Origin: an uncultured Clostridia bacterium
Lineage (GTDB): Bacteria; Bacillota; Clostridia; Christensenellales; UBA1242
DNA: 19,720 bases
Direction of reading: 5' to 3'
Assembly: GCA_946610655.1 (NCBI GenBank)
Contig: CAMOCH010000011.1
Coordinates: forward strand, 1-19,720
The position numbers and the translations under genes are program-made. The notes below the pieces were generated by a model that did no database searches, was not told the origin of the DNA, and worked only from the letters and a program-made list of their open reading frames with translations. Every line of letters begins with the position of its first letter. Within the stretch, counting starts at the first letter, position 1. Shown here in pieces: positions 14,577 through 19,720 of the stretch.

Positions 14577-16925
14577 CTAGTTTATTCTTTCCATTTTATA
14601 TGCTTCAAAAGTGTCGCCTTCAGCAAAATCAATAAAGTCTTTAAATGTTACACCACATTCAAACCCTGCCTTAACTTCTGAGGCTTGATCTTTTTCTCTT
14701 TGAATTGTGTTAATTTCACCTTCAAAAATAAGTTTATCTTTTCTGTATATTCTAACTTTGCTATCTCTTGTTATCTTACCATCTTGAACGTAAGTTCCTG
14801 CAATTGCACCAAACTTACTTGCTTTGAATATCATTCTGATTTCTGCATGACCCAAAACAACTTCCTTATATTTTGGAGTAAGCATTTTATTGATTTTTTG
14901 AGTTACATAATCAAGAACTTCATATATAATTTTTGAGTTATGAATTTCAACATGTTCTTTTTCTGCAATAATTTTTGCTGAAAATTCTGGTTTTACATTG
15001 AATGCAACAATAAGTGCATTTGATGCAATAGCCAAGCTTACGTCATTTTCGGTAATGTTACCAACACCACCATGAATGCAACGAACTTTTACTTCTTCAT
15101 TAGCAATTGCTGAAAGTGATTGTTTAAGTGCTTCAACAGAACCTTGAACGTCACCTTTAACAATAACGTTATAGTCTTTGAAGTTACTATCAGCAATTTT
15201 ATTCATCATTGTTTCAATAGAAAGGTCGGCACCCTTTATCATGTTTGCACGAGCAAGTTCTTGACGCTCTATTGCAAGATTTTTACTCATTTTTTCATCA
15301 ACACTATAAAGTGTGTCACCAGCATTTGGAACGCCAGAAAGACCCATGATTGCAACTGGTGTGCTTGGGCCAGCAGACTTAACCCTTTCGCCCTTATCAT
15401 TTGTCATTGCACGAATTTTGCCTGTTACCATTCCTATAACAACATAATCCCCAACATGAAGTGTTCCGTTTTGAACCAAAACTGTTGCAACACTTCCAAG
15501 ACCTTTATCAAGTCTTGCTTCAATGATTGCACCTGTTGCCATTTTGTTTGGATTTGCTCTTAAATTTTGATATTCTGCAACAAACAAAATCATTTCAATA
15601 AGTTTATCTACATTTTGACCAGTTTTTGCCGAAAGTGGAACAAGTATTGCGTCTCCACCCCATTCTTCTGGAAGAACTCCGTTTTCTGCAAGTTCTTGTT
15701 TAACTCTTTCAATATTTGCATTGTCTTTATCAATTTTGTTTACAGCAACAATCATAGGAATACCTGCTTCCTTGATGTGTTTAATGCTTTCTTTGGTTTG
15801 AGGCATAACGCCATCATCTGCCGCAACCACCAAAACAGCAATATCTGTTAGTTTTGCACCACGTTCACGCATTGCAACAAATGCTTCGTGTCCTGGTGTA
15901 TCAATAAATGTTACTTTTTTGCCACTAACGTCAATTTGGTATGCACCAATGTGTTGAGTGATTCCACCTGCTTCTCCACTTGCAACATGAGATTTTCTGA
16001 TATAGTCAAGAAGAGATGTTTTACCATGGTCAACGTGACCCATGATTGTTACAACTGGTGGACGAACTTCTTTATCTTCTTCACTTGTGTTATCTTTCAT
16101 CATTTCAGCAATTTTTTCTTCGTATGATTTTTCAACGTTCTTTTCAAGAGTAACACCAAATTCACTTGCAATAAGTTCGGCAGATTCATAATCGATATTA
16201 CTATTAATGTTAACCATATTGCCAAGTAGCAAGAATTTGCTGATGATTTGAGTTGCTGGTTTACCAATTTTTTCTGCAAGCATTTTAACAGTTAAATTAT
16301 CTGTTGTGATAACTGCATGTGTTATTGCTGGAGCAACTTCAACTTTTTTCTCTTGAACTTGTTTTTTGACTTTTTTCTTGCTGCCCATTCTTACATTTTC
16401 GCCATCATCTTCAAGAGATTCATCTGCAATATATCCACGCATAACAAGAGCACGTTTGTTCATTGAGCGCTTATCATCACTGCCACCATGATTATCAAAA
16501 GTTTTCTTCTTTGGCGCACTGTGTGTGTTGTTTTTTGAGAGCGAAGATATATCATACTGAGGTTGTATGCTAACAGGTTTTTTATCATTTTGCTTAGTTT
16601 GTTGTTTCTTTGCAAAATTTTGTCCAGCTGGCTTTTGAGCTCTTTCTTGCTCCTTTTTATCATCAAACCTTCTAACTTTTGTTTGTGGAGCTTGTGGAGC
16701 TTCTGCTGGTTTTTGCTTTTTAACCTGCTCTTTTTGTTTTTGTTCTTCTTCTTGATTTTTTTGTTTAACAAAAGAGCTTTCTTTTTGAGCAAGAATGCTA
16801 GAGAATTTGTCAAGTTCACTCTTTAATCTTTTTAAGTTAGTAGAAAAAGAGTTAAGAACTCCATCTCTTAACATTTGTTGAGTTTGTTTAATATTTTCGT
16901 AATCTATTTTTGCGTTAGCTGCCAA
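14577..16925 (-). CDS. infB: Translation initiation factor IF-2 (TTG start)
   Basis: IF-2 is the GTPase that places initiator tRNA on the 30S subunit and joins the subunits. From the TTG at 16925 the product has 782 residues. An N-terminal helical and charged linker (about 1-200, rich in K, Q and E) precedes one IF2-N domain (about 212-262, LTVKMLAEKIGKPATQIISK). The G domain has GHVDHGKT (296-303), DTPGH (342-346) and NKID (396-399), followed by domains II, III and C2. The TTG has AGGAGG 6 nt upstream. An in-frame ATG at 16964 lies within ylxQ and has no comparable site, so the TTG is preferred. The Shine-Dalgarno sits just after the ylxQ stop. Confidence 0.96.
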   Translation of the reverse strand: MAANAKIDYENIKQTQQMLRDGVLNSFSTNLKRLKSELDKFSSILAQKESSFVKQKNQEEEQKQKEQVKKQKPAEAPQAPQTKVRRFDDKKEQERAQKPAGQNFAKKQQTKQNDKKPVSIQPQYDISSLSKNNTHSAPKKKTFDNHGGSDDKRSMNKRALVMRGYIADESLEDDGENVRMGSKKKVKKQVQEKKVEVAPAITHAVITTDNLTVKMLAEKIGKPATQIISKFLLLGNMVNINSNIDYESAELIASEFGVTLEKNVEKSYEEKIAEMMKDNTSEEDKEVRPPVVTIMGHVDHGKTSLLDYIRKSHVASGEAGGITQHIGAYQIDVSGKKVTFIDTPGHEAFVAMRERGAKLTDIAVLVVAADDGVMPQTKESIKHIKEAGIPMIVAVNKIDKDNANIERVKQELAENGVLPEEWGGDAILVPLSAKTGQNVDKLIEMILFVAEYQNLRANPNKMATGAIIEARLDKGLGSVATVLVQNGTLHVGDYVVIGMVTGKIRAMTNDKGERVKSAGPSTPVAIMGLSGVPNAGDTLYSVDEKMSKNLAIERQELARANMIKGADLSIETMMNKIADSNFKDYNVIVKGDVQGSVEALKQSLSAIANEEVKVRCIHGGVGNITENDVSLAIASNALIVAFNVKPEFSAKIIAEKEHVEIHNSKIIYEVLDYVTQKINKMLTPKYKEVVLGHAEIRMIFKASKFGAIAGTYVQDGKITRDSKVRIYRKDKLIFEGEINTIQREKDQASEVKAGFECGVTFKDFIDFAEGDTFEAYKMERIN

Positions 16926-16935
16926 GATATACCTC

Positions 16936-17202
16936 CTAAACGCCTTTATTATTTTTGATTGCATTTGATAAGGACTTATCTAATATGCCAATAACAAGAG
17001 CACTTTCTCCCAGCTTATTAAATTCATCTTTATCAAATTCAATATTTTCAATTTTAGAATTTTTTATTTTGTTTTTTGAATTGTCTGATAATTCACTTGA
17101 GTACAATATTAGTTTTGACTTTTTTGAAAGTGCATTATCAATTCCAAAAGCTATATTTCCACTTTTCTTTGCAAAGCCAATATATGCTTTAATTTTTTCC
17201 AT
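16936..17202 (-). CDS. ylxQ: L7Ae-family RNA-binding protein YlxQ
   Basis: This 88-residue protein has the L7Ae/L30e kink-turn-binding fold: AYIGFAKKSGNIAFGIDNAL at the N-terminus and KLILYSSELSDNSKNKI in the middle. The YlxQ family is conserved between rnpM and infB, though its exact target in this organism cannot be read from the sequence. The start overlaps the rnpM end by 14 nt, and only a weak GGTAGAAG precedes it, which suggests coupling. The C-terminal half is shorter than in ribosomal L7Ae proteins but normal for YlxQ. Confidence 0.92.
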   Translation of the reverse strand: MEKIKAYIGFAKKSGNIAFGIDNALSKKSKLILYSSELSDNSKNKIKNSKIENIEFDKDEFNKLGESALVIGILDKSLSNAIKNNKGV

Positions 17203-17449
17203 AATCTTCTACCAATTTTTGATATACTTCATCAGAAATTTCACATTTGAACGCACGATTTAGTGCATGTGTTTTTTGAACTTTTTTAATGCATTCAATA
17301 TTGTCACAAACATAAGCTCCTCTTCCATTAAGTTTTCCTGTTTTGTCAATAGCAATTTCTCCACTTGGGGTTTTTACTATTCTTACAAAATTTGACTTAT
17401 CGCCTTTTTGTTTGCAAACAATACAAGTTCTTTGTGGAATTGTTTTCAT
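17189..17449 (-). CDS. rnpM: RNase P modulator RnpM (YlxR)
   Basis: This 86-residue YlxR-family protein binds RNA and has been reported to modulate RNase P. Family motifs are MKTIPQRTCIVCKQKG at the N-terminus with its two Cys residues, the middle KLNGRGAYVCDNIECI and the basic HALNRAFKCEI. AAGGAG lies at good spacing before the ATG and overlaps the nusA stop region. It lies between nusA and ylxQ, as in B. subtilis. Confidence 0.95.
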   Translation of the reverse strand: MKTIPQRTCIVCKQKGDKSNFVRIVKTPSGEIAIDKTGKLNGRGAYVCDNIECIKKVQKTHALNRAFKCEISDEVYQKLVEDYGKN

Positions 17450-17459
17450 AAATAACTCC

Positions 17460-18578
17460 TTAGTCTAAGTTAATATCTCCAAACAAATCATCAAGATCTT
17501 CAACATTTGCAACAGTTGATTGTTCTTTAGTTTGTTTGTTTGCTTTGCTTTCACTTGTTACATCAATTTTCCAGTTTGTAAGTCTTGCTGCAAGACGAAC
17601 ATTAACACCACCTTTGCCAATTGCAAGAGATAATTTGTCGTCTGGAACAATAACTGATGCTTTTTTTGCTGCATCATCAATTTCAACACTTACAACTTTT
17701 GCAGGAGAAAGCGCACGAGCAATATATTCAAACACGTCGTCACTATAAACAACAATATCAATTTTTTCTCCACAAAGTTCGTTAATGATTGCGTTAACAC
17801 GAGTTCCTTTTTGACCAACGCAAGCACCAAGTGCATCAATTTGTGGGTCTTTGCTGCTGATTGCTATTTTTGTTCTGACTCCTGCTTCTCTAGAAACATT
17901 TTTTATTTCAATAATTCCTGCTTGAATTTCTGGAACTTCAAGTTTGAAAAGTTCTTTAACAAAGTTTGGAGCTGTTCTTGAAACAACTGCTTGCACGCCA
18001 TGAGCTGTTTCTCTAAGTTTTTTAATGTAAACTTTGATTCTTTCTCCAATATTATAACTTTCTCCAGGAATTTGGTCTTGAGGCATCATAACACCTTCGA
18101 TGCTGGTGTTAGGAATTTCAATAAAAATAGAATCATTTTCTGTTCTTCTAATTACTCCACTAACAAGAGTGTCAATTTTGCCTTCGAGTTCACCATAAGC
18201 AAGATTTCTCTCTTCTTCTCTTAACTTTTGAGTGATAACTTGTTTTGCTGCACCGGCTGCAATTCTACCAAAATCTTTTGGAGAAAATTCCTCTGCAATT
18301 TGTTCACCAAGTTTTGCAGTTTTCTTTATTTGTTTTGCATCTTCTAAAGAAATTTGTGTTTCTGGGTCTTCAACAACCTCAACAATATCTCTATATGCAA
18401 TAATTTTGATAGTGTTTTTGTCTGGGTTAAGTTTAACCTCAACTTTTCTTCCTTCGCCATAGTTTTTCTTATAAGCATTTGTTAGAGCTGTTGTGAGAGA
18501 CTCCAAAAAATACTCCTTTGTTATTCCTTTTTCTGCTTCCAAATCATCAAGTGCTTTAAAAAAATCTTTGTTTACCAT
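17460..18578 (-). CDS. nusA: Transcription termination/antitermination factor NusA
   Basis: NusA binds RNA polymerase and nascent RNA, affecting pausing, termination and antitermination. The 372-residue form without C-terminal acidic repeats is the usual Firmicute length. The N-terminal polymerase-binding domain spans 1-125, S1 about 132-200 ending in VVSRTAPNFVKELF, and KH1 and KH2 about 220-345 with GQKGTRVNAI and IGKGGVNVRLAARL. The tail is short and acidic (DLDDLFGDINLD). TAGGAGG lies before the ATG. It follows rimP by 9 nt. Confidence 0.98.
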   Translation of the reverse strand: MVNKDFFKALDDLEAEKGITKEYFLESLTTALTNAYKKNYGEGRKVEVKLNPDKNTIKIIAYRDIVEVVEDPETQISLEDAKQIKKTAKLGEQIAEEFSPKDFGRIAAGAAKQVITQKLREEERNLAYGELEGKIDTLVSGVIRRTENDSIFIEIPNTSIEGVMMPQDQIPGESYNIGERIKVYIKKLRETAHGVQAVVSRTAPNFVKELFKLEVPEIQAGIIEIKNVSREAGVRTKIAISSKDPQIDALGACVGQKGTRVNAIINELCGEKIDIVVYSDDVFEYIARALSPAKVVSVEIDDAAKKASVIVPDDKLSLAIGKGGVNVRLAARLTNWKIDVTSESKANKQTKEQSTVANVEDLDDLFGDINLD

Positions 18579-18587
18579 TTTTTCCTC

Positions 18588-19163
18588 CTAAAACTCTATA
18601 TGTTTGCAAATTTTTGCAATATTTTTTATTTGAATTTGTATTTGATTTTTTCCGTCGTTTATAACTATGCTGTCATCTGAAAAAGATTCAAGTTTTGCTT
18701 CATATGCTTTTTTGCCGTTTACTTTTTCAAACAAACTTACATCAACCATATTTCCTAAGTTCTTTTGAAAATCTCTATCACTTCTAAAAGCCCAATCTGC
18801 TCCACAAGATGAAATATTTAGTATGTATGCTTTGCCTTTTGTTGGGTCAAGTTCATCAAGTTTTTGATCAACAATTTTGTGAACATACTCACAATCTTTA
18901 AGTGTTATTACATTTGCTACCACATTTGCTGATTTTTCTGAACCGGTAACCTCACCACTATCATCAAATTCAACAATATTATTTTCTGAAATATCATCAT
19001 CTTCATCAAATGGTGATACAAAATTTTCTGGCTTATCAATATAAACTGTTAAGTTATCTTCGCCATATTCTTTTTTCCAATCAACATCAACAAGTTCGTA
19101 TCCTAATTTTTCAATGATTGGAGTTAAGTATTCTTTGCATTGTTGCGCTATGCCTTGCTTCAT
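18588..19163 (-). CDS. rimP: Ribosome maturation factor RimP, divergent
   Basis: RimP assists 30S assembly. The first domain is clear (LTPIIEKLGYELVDVDWKKE, then LTVYIDKPE). After residue 46 comes an insertion of about 40 residues rich in Asp and Glu (DEDDDISENN, EFDDSGEVTG) before the family continues at ITLKDCEYVHKIVDQKLDELDP. The usual SSPGLDRPL signature reads SSCGADWAFRSDRDF (118-132). The product has 191 residues where about 150-155 is typical. AAGGAG lies about 10 nt before the ATG. Position before nusA supports the call despite the divergence. Confidence 0.9.
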   Translation of the reverse strand: MKQGIAQQCKEYLTPIIEKLGYELVDVDWKKEYGEDNLTVYIDKPENFVSPFDEDDDISENNIVEFDDSGEVTGSEKSANVVANVITLKDCEYVHKIVDQKLDELDPTKGKAYILNISSCGADWAFRSDRDFQKNLGNMVDVSLFEKVNGKKAYEAKLESFSDDSIVINDGKNQIQIQIKNIAKICKHIEF

Positions 19164-19189
19164 ACTAAAATCTCTCCTTTATTTTTTGC

Positions 19190-19220
19190 AAAAATTAGGA
19201 GCAACCTTTTCGGTTGCTCC
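19190..19220 (-). terminator. Leader hairpin before rimP, terminator or attenuator
   Basis: On the minus strand, GGAGCAACC and GGTTGCTCC form a perfect 9-bp stem with loop GAAAA, followed by TAATTTTTGC. It lies between the rimP promoter and the rimP start, so it is inside the operon's 5' leader. It could also end transcripts from the exonuclease gene upstream. The T tract is interrupted, so termination may be weak or factor-assisted. Confidence 0.8.
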
Positions 19221-19241
19221 CAAAGTTTAGCTTATATAAGT

Positions 19242-19270
19242 ATTATATACCAATTATATCCATATTTCAA
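19242..19270 (-). promoter_or_regulatory. Sigma-A promoter for the rimP-nusA-infB operon
   Basis: On the minus strand, TTGAAA and TATAAT are separated by 17 nt, close to consensus. The -35 starts about 20 nt after the stop of the exonuclease gene. The expected start is near 19235, just at a 10-bp palindrome CTTATATAAG (19231-19240), giving a leader of about 70 nt. Confidence 0.85.
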
Positions 19271-19288
19271 GCATTTTATTAAAAAATA

Positions 19289-19720
19289 TTAAATTGGTGA
19301 AAAATCATCATTTGGTTCTATCTTCCACGCAAGCTTAATCATCACCTCTGCTGTGGCTATTGTGTCATATAACGCACTATGTGCATTATCAAGTGTTACA
19401 CCAAGTTCTTTTGCAACAGTTATAAGTTTATAGTTTTTAATTTTCTTTACATATTTTTGAGCAAGTCTATAACAGTCAAAAACTTTGTTGTCAAAATTGT
19501 ATCCACACTCTTTGCCTTGTTTGCTTAAAAATGAGTAGTCAAACCCAACATTATATCCAACCAACAAGCAACCTCTTGTGAACTTATAAAAATCTTGCAA
19601 TGCTTGTTCTGCCTTTGGAGCATCTACAACATCAGAATCTTTTATATGGTGAACAGCTGTGCTTTCTGCAGGAATTCTTCTTTCTGGATTGACAAGTGTT
19701 CTAAAACTTTCAACAATAGC
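19289..19720 (-). CDS. DEDDh 3'-5' exonuclease (DnaQ/PolC-exo-like), C-terminal part (cut by the right edge)
   Basis: The frame is open to the right edge; 143 codons are visible. The sequence has SFRTLVNPERRIP, TAVHHIKDSDV, GYNVGFDYSFL (ExoII motif) and LDNAHSALYDTIATAEVM (ExoIII with the His and Asp of the DEDDh class). The ExoI motif D-x-E lies outside. It is closest in feel to the DnaQ epsilon subunit or the exonuclease domain of PolC. In PolC this domain is followed by the polymerase, but here the protein stops soon after ExoIII (NDDFSPI). It is therefore a stand-alone or fusion-C-terminal exonuclease, in the position usually held by polC. Confidence 0.88.
   Translation of the reverse strand, partial: AIVESFRTLVNPERRIPAESTAVHHIKDSDVVDAPKAEQALQDFYKFTRGCLLVGYNVGFDYSFLSKQGKECGYNFDNKVFDCYRLAQKYVKKIKNYKLITVAKELGVTLDNAHSALYDTIATAEVMIKLAWKIEPNDDFSPI

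Noticed and set aside
15120..15563. Long open frame on the plus strand opposite infB, one of several across the window
   Set aside because: It is antisense to the IF-2 G domain region, rich in Cys, Phe, Asn and His as expected from reverse-strand reading of AT-rich genes, and has no ribosome binding site or domain signal.
16460..16819. Lys-rich minus-strand frame within the infB linker, in another frame
   Set aside because: It is a by-product of repetitive AAG/AAA/CAA codons in the IF-2 linker, with no independent start signal.
1..19720. Alternative genetic code, CRISPR array, insertion sequences, tRNA or rRNA genes
   Set aside because: TGA ends several conserved genes at the expected length and Trp is TGG. 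No spaced direct repeats, transposase genes, terminal inverted repeats, cloverleaf or rRNA-like segments were seen on either strand by eye.

Overview
The window is one stretch of AT-rich chromosome (roughly 30% GC by eye) in which every supported gene lies on the minus strand, so transcription runs from right (high coordinates) to left. Gene content and order point to an endospore-forming low-GC Firmicute, most likely an uncultured member of the Clostridia. It carries the spoIIIAA-AH locus next to efp, nusB-xseA-xseB-recN-spoIVB, and the rimP-nusA-rnpM-ylxQ-infB-rbfA block. TGA is used as a stop and Trp is TGG, so the code is standard.

Layout, in order of transcription. (1) The right edge holds the 3' part of a stand-alone DEDDh exonuclease, in the place where polC usually sits. 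(2) A strong sigma-A promoter and a leader hairpin precede rimP, nusA, rnpM (ylxR), ylxQ, infB and rbfA, the transcription and translation-initiation block. nrnA, truB and an AP-endonuclease-like TIM-barrel gene follow on the same strand. The usual ribF after truB is absent. (3) efp has its own extended -10 promoter and two tandem terminators. (4) The spoIIIA operon (AA to AH) encodes the mother-cell half of the SpoIIIA-SpoIIQ channel. It ends at a clear terminator and has a sigma-E-like internal promoter before AG. (5) A sigma-A promoter drives an Asp23/YqhY gene, a small two-TM protein, an unrecognised membrane protein with two different internal repeat families, then nusB, xseA, xseB and recN. 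A hairpin whose loop carries the spoIVB ribosome binding site closes this unit. (6) spoIVB runs off the left edge.

Most genes are tightly packed, with 1-nt or 4-nt stop/start overlaps or short gaps. Several starts need correction from the longest open frame: infB starts at TTG 16925, spoIIIAH at 6666, the AP-endonuclease-like gene at 12348, spoIIIAF at 7525 and probably spoIIIAA at 10748.

The least ordinary parts are: the Asp23-associated membrane cassette, especially the 393-residue repeat protein; a minimal 62-residue SpoIIIAF; a compact SpoIIIAG; a RimP with an acidic insertion and a lost family signature; and the promoter plus attenuator-like leader before rimP. I found no mobile element, CRISPR array, tRNA or rRNA. 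No intergenic gap exceeds about 140 bases, and each is covered by a feature or a rejected item.
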